Of a DNA stretch of 64,000 bases, positions 16,689-26,214 are shown piece after piece. The position numbers and the translations under genes were made by a program. Source of the stretch: Baekduia alba. GTDB lineage: Bacteria; Actinomycetota; Thermoleophilia; Solirubrobacterales; Solirubrobacteraceae. The notes beneath the pieces are model-generated. The model ran no database searches and had not been told where the DNA came from. It was given only the letters and a program-made list of their open reading frames with translations. Each line of letters starts with the position of its first letter. Position 1 is the first letter of the stretch. The DNA lies in the NCBI RefSeq assembly GCF_028416635.1, contig NZ_CP114013.1, positions 558,001 through 622,000 on the forward strand, read 5' to 3'.

Positions 16689-16882
16689 CTCTCGCACCGG
16701 TGCGTGGTCGCCTCGGCGTGGCGACCCTCGTCGCTCTCCGCCGCCCTCGGTTGACGCGTCTCGACCCCAGCCGGCACGGCGCCGCGTCCTTGGCCGCGGT
16801 CGGCCGCCACCTCTGCGCGACCGCTCCCGCACCGGTGCGTCGGCGTCTCGTGGTGGCGACCCCTGCCGTTCTCCGCCGGCGC
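16689..16882. repeat. Degenerate direct repeat in a gene-free stretch
   Basis: The stretch 16633-16882 has no credible gene. Two related blocks, about 16693-16744 and 16826-16880, share CGCACCGGTGCGT, then a diverged middle with GTGGCGACC, and end in TCTCCGCCG. They sit upstream of the transglycosylase and beyond the stop of the repair gene. The origin is unknown; a decayed duplicated promoter region or a small repeat is possible. Confidence 0.4.
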
Positions 16883-17617
<735 letters not shown>

Positions 17618-17677
17618 GCAAGTTGGAACGAACGACAGCCCATGCGCGTGAGATCGCCCCGTAGCATCGCCTCCGCC

Positions 17678-17998
17678 ATGGACGACCTCCTCAAGCTCGC
17701 CGCCGACGCCGGCCACGAGATCTCGAACGCCGAGGACGCCCTCGACGAGGGCGCACCCGACACCGCCCGCGACGCGCTCGACCGCGCCGCCGACCACCTC
17801 TCGACCCTCCGCACCCGCTGGCCCGACATGTCCGCGCCGGAACGCGCCGTCGTGGGCCCGGCCGCCAAGGCCATCCGCGAACGCCTCGACACCGCCGCCT
17901 CCCGCATCCCGAAACGCCAGACTCTCTCCGTGACCCCGGCCGAGGTCGACCCGGAGCAGGAGTCCGAGCCCGACGCGCCCCCACCCACCGCAGCCTGA
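17678..17998 (+). CDS. Small acidic helical protein, 106 aa
   Basis: No family recognised. ATG 17678 is used, preceded by TAGCAT ten bases away and no Shine-Dalgarno. The protein is predicted helical (LLKLAADAGHEISNAEDALDEG; TARDALDRAADHLSTLRTRW; AKAIRERLDTAASRI), with an acidic Pro-rich tail (EQESEPDAPPP). It has no membrane segment. It diverges from the Ada/MGMT gene with a 60-base gap between starts and may share its control region. Confidence 0.65.
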   Translation: MDDLLKLAADAGHEISNAEDALDEGAPDTARDALDRAADHLSTLRTRWPDMSAPERAVVGPAAKAIRERLDTAASRIPKRQTLSVTPAEVDPEQESEPDAPPPTAA

Positions 17999-18042
17999 GC
18001 CACCTGGCAGGGGCCCACGTTGTAGCTGCGCGACGCCTGATC

Positions 18043-18048
18043 TACGTT
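18043..18048 (+). promoter_or_regulatory. Putative leaderless -10 box (TACGTT)
   Basis: TACGTT is followed by 9 bases and ATG 18058 of the glycosyltransferase gene; no Shine-Dalgarno. Confidence 0.45.
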
Positions 18049-18057
18049 CGGCGGGCG

Positions 18058-19077
18058 ATGAAGATCGGGGCGGTCTACAACACCGGGGTCAGCAACGCCC
18101 ACTACCGCGCGATCTGGCCGCTGGCCGGCCTAGAACAGCGCGGTCACGAGGTCGGGTTCATGATCGAGGGGGCGGACGGCGGGCTAGACCCCCGTCCGCT
18201 TGAAGGGTGCGATGTGGTTCACGTGTACCGCACTGGGAATCCCGTCTTGGCAAAAGCGCTGGTGCGTTTCCGTCGGCAGGGCACCGCGGTGGTCTTCGAC
18301 AACGACGACGACCACCGCCTCATGCCGCACGGGACGCCGGATCGCGAGAAGTACGTCGGGTTCACCGGCCAGCGCGAGTTCCGCTTCCAGGCGCAGATGA
18401 TGAAGCGCGCCGACGTCCTCACGACGACCACTGCGCGGCTGGCCGAGCGCTTCGCGCACGAGTTCGACGGCCCGATCGAGGTCATCGAGAACCACCTCGC
18501 GCCCTTCCAGTTCGCGAAGGATCGACACGACCATGACGGCATCCTCATCGGCTGGGTCGCCGCCCAAGAGCATCGCGCCGATGTCCAGCAGCTCAGGCTG
18601 ACTGAGATGCTCCGTAGGGTGATGGAGCGCGACAAGCGCATCCGTGTCGAGACGTTGGGCGTGCGGCTGCACCTCGACCCTTCGCGGTACAACTTCGCAG
18701 GCGTTGTCCCTTTCGAGAGGCTCGCCGACCACATCGGTCGGTTCGACATCGGGATCGCGCCCATCGCCGACCACCCGATGAGTCATGTGCGGTCCAACGT
18801 GAAGGTGAAGGAGTACGCTGCCGCGGGCGTGCCATGGGTGGCCTCCGCGCGTGGGTCCTACCTTTCGCTCGGGCGCAATTGCGGCGGCGTCATCGTTGCC
18901 GACGACGCGTGGGAAGACACCCTTGTCGACCTCGCCGGCTCACGCCTCAAGCGCAGGTTGATGCGCCGCCAGGCCCAGGCCTGGGCCAAGACGCAGCGGA
19001 TCGAGAACCACCTCGACCGCTGGGAGGCCGTGATGAACCTCGCCGTCGAGTCGGCGGCGCGCCAGGTCGTCGCCTAG
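18058..19077 (+). CDS. GT-B fold glycosyltransferase-like protein
   Basis: 339 residues. The layout fits a GT-B enzyme of the GT1/GT4-like type. The N-terminal Rossmann half begins MKIGAVYNTG with an early HYRAIWPLAGLEQRGHEV donor-side helix and contains DVVHVYRTG and FDNDDDH. The C-terminal half has IGWVAAQEHRADVQQL, FAGVVPFERLADHIGRFDIGIAPI and a nucleotide-sugar site KVKEYAAAGVPWVAS, whose E corresponds to the usual EXXA/G glutamate. Parts use somewhat more A/T-rich codons than the neighbours, so transfer is possible. No surrounding cell-wall or capsule genes identify the product. Its stop overlaps the convergent small gene at CTAG. Confidence 0.8.
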   Translation: MKIGAVYNTGVSNAHYRAIWPLAGLEQRGHEVGFMIEGADGGLDPRPLEGCDVVHVYRTGNPVLAKALVRFRRQGTAVVFDNDDDHRLMPHGTPDREKYVGFTGQREFRFQAQMMKRADVLTTTTARLAERFAHEFDGPIEVIENHLAPFQFAKDRHDHDGILIGWVAAQEHRADVQQLRLTEMLRRVMERDKRIRVETLGVRLHLDPSRYNFAGVVPFERLADHIGRFDIGIAPIADHPMSHVRSNVKVKEYAAAGVPWVASARGSYLSLGRNCGGVIVADDAWEDTLVDLAGSRLKRRLMRRQAQAWAKTQRIENHLDRWEAVMNLAVESAARQVVA

Positions 19078-19319
19078 CCCGCCCGCGTCGCCAGCAAGGA
19101 CACCAGGTGCTCGGTCCGGGCGAACGGGTCGGCGATGACGGTGCCCGTCTTCAGCGACAGCGCCGCGCGGAGGGACCCGTCCTCCTCGGCCAGCAGGAAC
19201 GGGCCGGCGGGGAGGCGTTTGGAGTCGAGGGCGGCCAGTCGGTGCAGTGCAGCAGCGTCGTCGGGGTGGGACGGGCGCAGGGTCGTGCCGGCCAGGTGGG
19301 GGAGGGGGAGCGTGGTCAT
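19074..19319 (-). CDS. Small conserved protein, GNAT N-half-like, 81 aa
   Basis: ATG 19319 is used (an in-frame start at 19340 is also open). TTLRPSHPDDAAALHRLAALDS followed by GPFLLAEEDGSLRAALSLKTG and ADPFARTEHLVSLLATR recalls the opening strand and helices of a GNAT acetyltransferase, but the acetyl-CoA loop is missing. Such half-length proteins are frequent in actinobacteria, so this is probably natural rather than truncated. It diverges from the LysR gene and could be its target. Confidence 0.65.
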   Translation of the reverse strand: MTTLPLPHLAGTTLRPSHPDDAAALHRLAALDSKRLPAGPFLLAEEDGSLRAALSLKTGTVIADPFARTEHLVSLLATRAG

Positions 19320-19328
19320 GGGTTCACC

Positions 19329-19360
19329 TTGCGCTCGCAATCGCGATCGCGCAATGCGAA
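19329..19360. promoter_or_regulatory. Palindromic region between divergent small gene and lysR-type gene
   Basis: The divergent gap (19320-19401) contains TTGCG ... CGCAA as outer arms (19329-19333 and 19350-19354) and the palindrome CGCGATCGCG at 19342-19351. LysR regulators often bind dyads located between themselves and a divergent target, which makes this the natural operator candidate. Confidence 0.4.
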
Positions 19361-19401
19361 GATCAGCCGAGACTCATCACCGAACGCGATGGATACTCCC
19401 C

Positions 19402-20283
19402 ATGGACCTGCGCCAGCTCCGCTACCTCGACGCCGTCGCCCGCGCACGCTCGTTCACGGCCGCCGCGCTCGACCTCCACATCGCGCAGTCCGCGCTCTCC
19501 CAGCAGGTCGCCAAGCTCGAGCGGGAACTGGGTGTCGAGCTCCTCAAGCGCACGACCCGCAAGGTCGAGACGACCGAGGCCGGCGAGCTCGTCCTCGCCC
19601 GCGGCCGGCGCGCCCTCGCCGAGGCCGCCGCGATCCGCGAGGACCTCGACGCCCTCCACGGCCTGGTCCGCGGCAGCCTGAAGATCGGCGGCGTCCCGCC
19701 GATGTCGGGCCTGCATCCCGCACGGCTGATCGCCGAGTTCGGCGCACGCCACCCCGGCATCGACATCACGATCCGCGAGGATGTCGCCCAGCTCCTCATC
19801 GACGAGCTCGCCGCCGGACGGCTCGACCTCGTGCTCAGCCTCACCGACGTCCGGACCCTCCCGCCCAGCCTCACCGGCCGGCGCCTGGTCGAGGAGGAGC
19901 TGGTCCTGATCCTCGCGCCCGACCATCCGCTCGCTCAGCGCAAGCGGATCCCGCACGCCGCCCTCACGGGCGAGCGCCTCGTCGCCTACGGCGAGGGCTC
20001 GGTCCTGCGCGCCGAGCTCGAGCGCCTGGTCGACGAGCCCAACGTCATCGCCGAGGTCAACGAGCTCGTCACCCTCCGCGAGCTCGTCGCCCTCGGCCTC
20101 GGCGTCACGCTGATGCCCAAGGCGGTGGTCGCCGCCACACCGCCGACGACGCTCGCCGTCCGGCCGCTGCACCCGCGCCTCCGCGTCCCGGTCGCGATGA
20201 TCTGGCGCGCCCACGAGCAGCCGACCCCCGCGGCGGCGGCGTTCCGCGAGCACGTCCTGGCCGCCGTGGCACGTCACCCTTGA
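19402..20283 (+). CDS. LysR family transcriptional regulator
   Basis: 293 residues from ATG 19402. The N-terminal winged helix-turn-helix is canonical (MDLRQLRYLDAVARARSFTAAALDLHIAQSALSQQVAKLE). An effector-binding domain of two alpha/beta subdomains follows (GSLKIGGVPP; DLVLSLTDV; LVEEELVLILAPDHPLA; ELVALGLGVTLMPKAVV). It is about standard length. The likely target is itself and the divergent small gene; the effector is unknown. A potential partner in the downstream sugar operon is unlikely because a LacI gene lies between. Confidence 0.9.
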   Translation: MDLRQLRYLDAVARARSFTAAALDLHIAQSALSQQVAKLERELGVELLKRTTRKVETTEAGELVLARGRRALAEAAAIREDLDALHGLVRGSLKIGGVPPMSGLHPARLIAEFGARHPGIDITIREDVAQLLIDELAAGRLDLVLSLTDVRTLPPSLTGRRLVEEELVLILAPDHPLAQRKRIPHAALTGERLVAYGEGSVLRAELERLVDEPNVIAEVNELVTLRELVALGLGVTLMPKAVVAATPPTTLAVRPLHPRLRVPVAMIWRAHEQPTPAAAAFREHVLAAVARHP

Positions 20284-20321
20284 CAGCACCGCCCGGCCTG
20301 TGGTTAGTATCCGCAGGTCGG

Positions 20322-20343
20322 CTTCCAAAAACGTTTTCGGAAG
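20322..20343 (+). promoter_or_regulatory. LacI-type operator upstream of the lacI-family gene
   Basis: CTTCC, A, AAAACGTTTT, C, GGAAG: a nearly perfect 22-base dyad centred on CG, typical of LacI/CcpA-type operators. It lies 23 bases before ATG 20367. The same AAACGTTT core recurs before the binding-protein gene. Confidence 0.85.
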
Positions 20344-20366
20344 CGCCGGCACACCACCACACCACC

Positions 20367-21437
20367 ATGGCGAACGAGCGAACCACCATCCGAGAGCTGG
20401 CCCGCCTCAGCGGCGTGTCGATCGGCACCGTGTCGCGGGCGCTGAACGGCTACACCGACGTGAGCCCCGGGACCCGCGAGCGCATCGTCCGCCTGGCCGA
20501 GGAGCTCGACTACACGCCGTCGGCCTCGGCCCGCACGCTCGTCACGCAGCGCAGCCACGTCGTCGGCGTCTTCCTCGACACCGGCGAGGGCCACCCGGAC
20601 CTGCAGCACCCCTTCTTCCACGAGGTCCTCGTCGGCGTCCAGGAGACGGCCGGCGCCCAGGGCTTCGACCTGCTGCTGTTCGCGACCGAGCAGCCGGGCA
20701 ACGGCTACGGCCGCCACAACTACGTCAAGCGCTGCCGGCACCACAACGTCGACGGCGTGATCCTGATGGGCGTCGACCACAACGACGAGGAGGTGCGGCG
20801 CCTCACCGCGTCGACCATCCCGACGATCGGCGTCGACGTCCAGCTCACCGGCCGGGCGACCTCCTACGTCTGCTCCGACAACCTCGCGGGCGGCGCGCTC
20901 GCCGTCGATCACCTGGCCCAGCAGGGACACAGGCGCATCGCGGTCGTCCATGGCCCGACAGACACGCTCGCCGGCAACGACCGCCTCAAGGGCTACCGCC
21001 AAGGCCTCCAACGGGCCGGCCTCGCCTTCCGCGACGAGTACGTCACGCAGGGCGACTTCTACGTGGACTCGGGTCACGAGGCCGCGGCCAGGCTCCTCGA
21101 GCTCGACGAGCCGCCCACCGCGATCGTCGCCGCCTCCGACCTCATGGCCGTCGGCGCCATCCGCGCCGCCGCCGCGCGCGGCCTCGCCGTCCCACGCGAC
21201 CTCAGCGTCGTCGGCTTCGACGACATCCTGCTGGCCGCTCACCTCCAGCCGGGCCTGACCACCCTGCGCCAGGACAAGGCCGGCCTCGGCACCGCGGCCG
21301 CGCGCGCCCTGATGGCCATGAACGTCGACGCCGACCCGGCGGCCGACGCGGACGCCAACCCGGCGGCGCCCACCATCCTTCCGGTCCAGCTCGTGACGCG
21401 CGGAACTACCGCGCCCCCGCCCAGCGCGGGTCGGTAA
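20367..21437 (+). CDS. LacI family transcriptional repressor of the adjacent sugar operon
   Basis: 356 residues. The DNA-binding head is textbook (TIRELARLSGVSIGTVSRALNGYTDVSPGTRERI, hinge YTPSASARTL). The periplasmic-binding-protein-like core follows (VVGVFLDTGEG; NVDGVILMGVD; VVHGPTDTLAGNDRLKGYRQGL; ASDLMAVGAIRAAA; VVGFDDILLAAHL). The C-terminus carries an extra Asp/Ala/Pro-rich stretch. Operators with an AAACGTTT core precede both this gene and the next, so autoregulation plus repression of the importer genes until an inducing sugar arrives is the straightforward reading. ATG 20367 is chosen at the start of the head. Confidence 0.95.
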   Translation: MANERTTIRELARLSGVSIGTVSRALNGYTDVSPGTRERIVRLAEELDYTPSASARTLVTQRSHVVGVFLDTGEGHPDLQHPFFHEVLVGVQETAGAQGFDLLLFATEQPGNGYGRHNYVKRCRHHNVDGVILMGVDHNDEEVRRLTASTIPTIGVDVQLTGRATSYVCSDNLAGGALAVDHLAQQGHRRIAVVHGPTDTLAGNDRLKGYRQGLQRAGLAFRDEYVTQGDFYVDSGHEAAARLLELDEPPTAIVAASDLMAVGAIRAAAARGLAVPRDLSVVGFDDILLAAHLQPGLTTLRQDKAGLGTAAARALMAMNVDADPAADADANPAAPTILPVQLVTRGTTAPPPSAGR

Positions 21438-21486
21438 GGAGGCCGCCGCCACGATCGTCACCCCGGAACATCACTCCATCGCAGGG

Positions 21487-21505
21487 TCGTAAACGTTTTT
21501 GTAAA
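21487..21505 (+). promoter_or_regulatory. LacI-type operator upstream of the sugar-binding lipoprotein gene
   Basis: TCGTAAACGTTTTTGTAAA contains the AAACGTTT palindrome found upstream of the repressor gene. It is about 40 bases before ATG 21545, within promoter range. It should bind the product of the adjacent lacI-family gene. Confidence 0.75.
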
Positions 21506-21544
21506 GACCATCGCTTTTGTTGGGGAGCAGGAGGGAAGCCAGGA

Positions 21545-22939
21545 ATGCGCAAGAGCCGCACGACCGCCCTGATGGCGGTCGCTCTCGCCGTGTTGTCGTT
21601 CTTCGTCGCCGCATGCGGAAGCAGCAGCGACGACGCCGGCAACAACGACACCAAGTCGAACAGCAACGCCGCGCCGGCGAAGGACCTCAAGGGCCAGACC
21701 GTCCGGCTCTGGATCATGAACAACGGTCCCAAGCCGGTCGCCGACACCCAGAACATCGTCGCGCCGTTCGAGCAGAAGACCGGGATCAAGGTCAAGGTCG
21801 AGCTCGTCGGCTGGGACGTCCAGCTGGACCGGATCCGCAACGCGGCCGTCTCCGGCGAAGGGCCGGACGTCACGCAGGCCGGCACGACGCAGGTCCCGTT
21901 CTTCGCCGCCCTCGGCGGGTTCGAGAACGTGCAGGACAAGGTCAGCCAGATCGGCGGCGCCTCCGCGTATGCGCCGGGCATCTGGAAGACCAGCCAGGTC
22001 GAGGGCCAGGACGGCACGTGGGGCGTGCCGTGGTTCACCGAGGCCCGCACGATCTACTACCGCAAGGACGCGCTGCAGGCCGCGGGCGTCGATCCCAAGA
22101 CGGCGTTCTCCAGCCAGGAGGCGCTGAAGGCCACGCTCGAGAAGCTCAAGGCCGTCAAGGACATCGGCGGCAAGCCCATCGCCCCGTTCGGCGGCCCGGG
22201 CAAGAAGGCGTATGACCTGGTCCACAACCTGATGCCGTGGGTGTGGGACTCAGGCGGCGCCGAGCTGAGCAGCGACAACAAGAAGTCCACCATCAACTCG
22301 CCGCAGGCGGTCCAGGGCGTCAAGTTCGCCACCGACCTCGTCGGCGCCGGGTTGTGGGACAAGTCGATGCTCGAGCGCGACGGCCAGCAGGTCGAGGACC
22401 AGTTCAAGGGCGGCCGCCTGGCGGTCTTCATCGGCGGCCCGTGGGTCCTGCAGTCCGCCAAGCGCGCTGACGACGACACCTGGAGCGCCGCGGCCCGCAA
22501 GAACGTCGGCGTCGCGCCGATGCCCGGCGGCGCCAACAGCAAGGGCTTCACCTTCATCGGTGGCTCCAACCTGATGGTGTTCAAGTCCTCGCAGCACAAG
22601 GACGCGGCGTGGGCGCTCATCAAGTACCTGTCCGACGACAAGGTCCAGGCGCAGTACGCCAACCTGATGGGCATGTTCCCGGCGCGCCTGAAGCCGCAGG
22701 AGGCGGAGGGGACCGTGGACGCCGATCACGAGGCGTTCTACGCGGCGATCAAGGACCAGGGCCGCAGCTACGCGCCGATCGCGCAGTGGGCCCAGGTCGA
22801 GAACGCCTACAAGAACCAGTTCGGCCAGATCCTCGACGAGGCGGCCGGCAAGGGGCAGCTGAGCGACCAGGACATCCAGTCCGGGCTCGACAAGGCGGCC
22901 AAGGAGGCCGACGGCCTGCTCGCGCAGAGCGCGGGCTAG
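21545..22939 (+). CDS. Carbohydrate ABC transporter substrate-binding lipoprotein
   Basis: 464 residues. A signal peptide ends in the lipobox FVAAC; the Cys (about residue 24) begins the mature lipoprotein, followed by a Ser/Asn/Asp-rich linker. The body fits family-1 extracellular sugar-binding proteins: LWIMNNG, VAPFEQKTGIKVKVELVGWD, GEGPDVTQAGTTQVPFFAALG, GTWGVPWFTEARTIYYRKDAL, FKGGRLAVFIGGPWVLQ and WALIKYLS. GAGGG lies ten or so bases before ATG 21545. It is the first structural gene after the LacI-type operator, followed by two permeases, a GH1 glucosidase and an ATPase. The adjacent beta-glucosidase suggests uptake of a beta-glucoside such as cellobiose. Confidence 0.93.
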   Translation: MRKSRTTALMAVALAVLSFFVAACGSSSDDAGNNDTKSNSNAAPAKDLKGQTVRLWIMNNGPKPVADTQNIVAPFEQKTGIKVKVELVGWDVQLDRIRNAAVSGEGPDVTQAGTTQVPFFAALGGFENVQDKVSQIGGASAYAPGIWKTSQVEGQDGTWGVPWFTEARTIYYRKDALQAAGVDPKTAFSSQEALKATLEKLKAVKDIGGKPIAPFGGPGKKAYDLVHNLMPWVWDSGGAELSSDNKKSTINSPQAVQGVKFATDLVGAGLWDKSMLERDGQQVEDQFKGGRLAVFIGGPWVLQSAKRADDDTWSAAARKNVGVAPMPGGANSKGFTFIGGSNLMVFKSSQHKDAAWALIKYLSDDKVQAQYANLMGMFPARLKPQEAEGTVDADHEAFYAAIKDQGRSYAPIAQWAQVENAYKNQFGQILDEAAGKGQLSDQDIQSGLDKAAKEADGLLAQSAG

Positions 22940-22950
22940 CGATCACTCCC

Positions 22951-22986
22951 GGAGGGCGCGAGGCTGGCACCCGTCTCGCGCCCTCC
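22951..22986 (+). other. Intercistronic stem-loop between binding-protein and permease genes
   Basis: GGAGGGCGCGAG (22951-22962) and CTCGCGCCCTCC (22975-22986) form a perfect 12-bp stem with a 12-base loop. There is no T-run. Hairpins at this position in sugar ABC operons usually protect the upstream message or attenuate read-through, giving more binding protein than permease. Confidence 0.8.
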
Positions 22987-23002
22987 AACCCCTTCACGCC
23001 GC

Positions 23003-23986
23003 ATGAGCACCCACTCCCTCACACCCACCGAGATCGCGCCGCCCGACCCGCCGCCGCCGGCGACGCCCAAGCGCCGCAGCCGCCGCCCCGGCCGCCACCT
23101 CGCCTACTGGCTGATCGCCCCCGCGCTCACGTTCATGGTGCTCGTGCACCTGATCCCGTCGGCCGCCGGCATCGCGCTCAGCTTCAAGAACCTCAACACC
23201 TTCACCTTCAGCCAGCTGTTCGGCGCGCCGTGGACGGGGCTCAAGAACTACGACGCGATCCTCTTCGACTCGGCCAACCCGCTGCACTCCGGGTTCGTCG
23301 ACGCCGCGCGCAACACCGTCATCTACACCGCCGCGACCGTGACAGGGACGCTGGCCGGCGGCCTGGGCATCGCGCTCCTCCTCGCGCGGCAGTTCCCAGG
23401 CCGCCGCACCGTCCGCACGCTGATGCTCGCGCCCTACGTCGTGCCGAGCTTCGTCGTCGCGGTGCTGTGGGGGTTCATGTGGCAGTCCGACAGCGGGATC
23501 ATCAACAAGATCCTGGTCGACTACACCGGGATCCTCCACGACCGGCCGACGTGGCTGCTCGGCCACAACTCGCTGCTGGCGATCATCATCCCGTCGATCT
23601 GGCGCGGCATCCCGCTGGCGATGCTGATCTTCCTCGCCGGCCTGGAGACGATGCCGCGCGAGCTGCACGAGGCGGCCGCGATCGACGGCGCCGGCCCGTG
23701 GCGCCGGTTCCGCTACATCACGCTGCCGCTGCTGCGCCCGCTGATCGCCGTGCAGCTGCTGTTCGGCGTCATCTACAGCACCTATCAGTTCACCATCCCC
23801 TACGTGATGCTCGGGAGCAACCCGGGCAGCGACGCGGACCTGATCATGACCCTGATCGTCCGCCAGTCGTTCTCCAACAACCTGATCGGCTTCGGCGCCG
23901 CGGCGTCGACCCTGCTCATGTTGGTGATGTTGATCTGGGTGGCCGTCTGGTTCCGGGCCTTCCGCCGCGACCTGGAGGCGTCATGA
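23003..23986 (+). CDS. Carbohydrate ABC transporter permease, MalF/UgpA type
   Basis: 327 residues. A Pro/Arg-rich cytoplasmic start (DPPPPATPKRRSRRPGR) precedes about six membrane helices (LIAPALTFMVLVHLIPSAAG; YTAATVTGTLAGGLGIALL; YVVPSFVVAVLWGFMWQ; LLMLVMLIWVAVWF). The EAA loop that contacts the ATPase is ELHEAAAIDGAGPWRRFRYI. Its stop overlaps the next start (ATGA), coupling it to the second permease. Together they form the transmembrane channel of the importer. Confidence 0.93.
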   Translation: MSTHSLTPTEIAPPDPPPPATPKRRSRRPGRHLAYWLIAPALTFMVLVHLIPSAAGIALSFKNLNTFTFSQLFGAPWTGLKNYDAILFDSANPLHSGFVDAARNTVIYTAATVTGTLAGGLGIALLLARQFPGRRTVRTLMLAPYVVPSFVVAVLWGFMWQSDSGIINKILVDYTGILHDRPTWLLGHNSLLAIIIPSIWRGIPLAMLIFLAGLETMPRELHEAAAIDGAGPWRRFRYITLPLLRPLIAVQLLFGVIYSTYQFTIPYVMLGSNPGSDADLIMTLIVRQSFSNNLIGFGAAASTLLMLVMLIWVAVWFRAFRRDLEAS

Positions 23987-24831
23987 CCCCGCGCCGCAAG
24001 AAGCACCTGACCAACTGGGGGCTCAACGCCCTCACCTACGCGGTCCTGATCGTGATGCTCTCGCCGATCCTGTGGCTGATCGCGTCGAGCCTCCAGACGC
24101 GCGGCCAGCTCGCCTCCGGCGACTACGACCTGCTGCACCCGACCGTGTCGGCGTTCAAGCAGATGTGGGAGTCGGTGGACTTCGGCAAGTACCTCACCAA
24201 CAGCCTGATCATCTGCACGGCTGCGGCGCTGCTGGCGACCGCGTTCGCGGCCTCCGCCGGCTACGCGCTCGCGCGCCTGCCGTTCCGCGGGCAGAAGGCC
24301 TTCGGCGTCGGCGTGGTCGGGACGCAGCTCGTGCCCGGCTCGATGTTCCTGCTGCCGGTCTTCCTCGGCTTCATCTGGCTCAAGCAGAACACGCCGATCC
24401 ACCTGTTCGACACGCACATCGGCATGATCCTCATCTACACCGCGTTCTTCACGCCGGTCGCGATCTGGTTCATGCGGTACTTCTTCCTGGCGATCCCGCC
24501 GGAGCTGGAGGAGGCCGCGATGGTCGACGGCTGCACGCGCTTCGGCGCGTTCTGGCGCATCGTCCTGCCGAGCGCCGCGCCCGGCCTGGTCGCGACGTTC
24601 GTGTACGCCTTCCTCCTGGCCTGGGACGAGCTGCTGTTCGTCACCGCGCTCACCGCCAACCGGGCCGAGACGATCCCTGTCGGGATCCACAACTTCATTG
24701 GGAACTACAGCGAGGAGTACGCACAGCTCATGGCTGCCGGCGTCGTGTCCACGATCCCCGTCATGCTCGCCTTCTTCGCCACGCAGCGGTGGCTGGTGCA
24801 GGGCCTGACCGCCGGGGCGGTGAAGGGATGA
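23983..24831 (+). CDS. Carbohydrate ABC transporter permease, MalG/UgpE type
   Basis: 282 residues from ATG 23983. Six membrane helices are visible (ALTYAVLIVMLSPILWLIAS; LIICTAAALLATAFAASAGYAL; VGTQLVPGSMFLLPVFLGFIW; GMILIYTAFFTPVAIWFM and others). The EAA motif is ELEEAAMVDGCTRFGAFWRIVLP. It is flanked by four-base overlaps on both sides (upstream permease and downstream glucosidase), implying strict co-translation. Confidence 0.93.
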   Translation: MTPRRKKHLTNWGLNALTYAVLIVMLSPILWLIASSLQTRGQLASGDYDLLHPTVSAFKQMWESVDFGKYLTNSLIICTAAALLATAFAASAGYALARLPFRGQKAFGVGVVGTQLVPGSMFLLPVFLGFIWLKQNTPIHLFDTHIGMILIYTAFFTPVAIWFMRYFFLAIPPELEEAAMVDGCTRFGAFWRIVLPSAAPGLVATFVYAFLLAWDELLFVTALTANRAETIPVGIHNFIGNYSEEYAQLMAAGVVSTIPVMLAFFATQRWLVQGLTAGAVKG

Positions 24832-26207
24832 GCGCCACCGACGCCCGCGACGCCCTCGCGCTCGCGCCGCCGTTCACGCCGCCGCCGGGCTTCCGCTTCG
24901 GCGTCGCGACCGCGGCCTACCAGATCGAAGGCTCGACGCTGGCCGACGGGCGCGGCGAGTCGATCTGGGATCGCTTCGCCCACACGCCGGGCGCGATCGC
25001 CAACGGCGACACCGGCGACGTCGCGTGCGACCACTACCGGCGCTGGCGCGCCGACCTCGACCTGATGGCCTCGCTCAACGTCGAGTCCTACCGGTTCTCG
25101 ATCGCGTGGCCGCGGATCCTGCCCACGGGCAACGGCACCGTCAACCGGCGCGGCCTCGACTTCTACAAGCGGTTGGCCGAGGGCCTGCGCGAGCGCGGCA
25201 TCGAGCCGACGGCGACGCTCTACCACTGGGACCTCCCGCAGGCCCTGCAGAACGCGGGCGGCTGGTCGAACCGCGACACCGCGCTGCGCTTCGCCGACTA
25301 CGCGCGCGTCGTCGGCGCCGAGCTCGGCGACGTCGTCGGCGGCTGGATCACGCACAACGAGCCGTGGGTCACCGCGTTCCTCGGCCACGCCTACGGCACC
25401 AAGGCGCCGGGGATCCGCGACTGGTCGACGGCGCTGCGCGTCAGCCACCACCTGCTCTACAGCCACGGCCTGGCGACCGCGGCGCTGCGGTCGGTGCTGC
25501 CCGACACGGCCGAGGTGGGGCTCGCGCTCAACCTCTTCCCGGTCGTGCCGGCCGTCGACGACGACGCCCACCGCGCGGCCGCGACGATCCGCGACGGCTA
25601 CGTCAACCGCTGGTTCCTGGACCCGGTGTTCCGCGGGGCCTACCCGGAGGACATGGTCGAGCGCTACGAGCGCGAGGTCGGCCCGCTGGACGCGATCCAG
25701 GACGGCGACCTCCAGACGATCCAGGCCCCGATCGACTTCCTCGGCGTCAACTACTACAACCCGATGCGCGTCGCGCCGAGCGCGGTCTCCCCGCTGCACG
25801 TCGCCGACGCCGAGTCCGTCGGCCCGACCACCGGCATGGGCTGGGAGATCGAGCCCGCCGGCCTGCGACGGATCCTCGGCCGCGTGCGCGAGTACACGCG
25901 GCTGCCGATCATGATCACCGAGAACGGCTCGGCCTTCGAGGACGGCCCGGTCGTCGCCGGCGCGGTCGACGACCCCGACCGCCGCGCCTACCTCGCCGGC
26001 CATCTCGAGGCCCTCGGCCAGGCGATCGCCGACGGCTCCGACATCCGCCGGTACTACGTGTGGTCGCTGCTCGACAACTTCGAGTGGGAAGAGGGCTACG
26101 ACCAGCGCTTCGGGATCGTCCACGTCGACTTCGACACGCAGGCGCGCACGCCCAAGGCCAGCGCGCTGTTCTATCGCGACTACATCGACCGCGCACGGAA
26201 GGACTGA
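24828..26207 (+). CDS. GH1 family beta-glucosidase
   Basis: 459 residues from ATG 24828, no signal peptide, so it works in the cytoplasm on imported sugar. GH1 landmarks are all present: [15 protein letters not shown] at the start, [12 protein letters not shown], the acid/base glutamate in WITHNEPWV, the nucleophile glutamate in [12 protein letters not shown] and the aglycone-site [18 protein letters not shown]. It overlaps the permease stop (ATGA) and is followed 7 bases later by the ATPase. The position supports intracellular hydrolysis of a beta-linked glucoside brought in by this transporter. Confidence 0.95.
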   Translation: MSATDARDALALAPPFTPPPGFRFGVATAAYQIEGSTLADGRGESIWDRFAHTPGAIANGDTGDVACDHYRRWRADLDLMASLNVESYRFSIAWPRILPTGNGTVNRRGLDFYKRLAEGLRERGIEPTATLYHWDLPQALQNAGGWSNRDTALRFADYARVVGAELGDVVGGWITHNEPWVTAFLGHAYGTKAPGIRDWSTALRVSHHLLYSHGLATAALRSVLPDTAEVGLALNLFPVVPAVDDDAHRAAATIRDGYVNRWFLDPVFRGAYPEDMVERYEREVGPLDAIQDGDLQTIQAPIDFLGVNYYNPMRVAPSAVSPLHVADAESVGPTTGMGWEIEPAGLRRILGRVREYTRLPIMITENGSAFEDGPVVAGAVDDPDRRAYLAGHLEALGQAIADGSDIRRYYVWSLLDNFEWEEGYDQRFGIVHVDFDTQARTPKASALFYRDYIDRARKD

Positions 26208-26214
26208 GCGAGCC

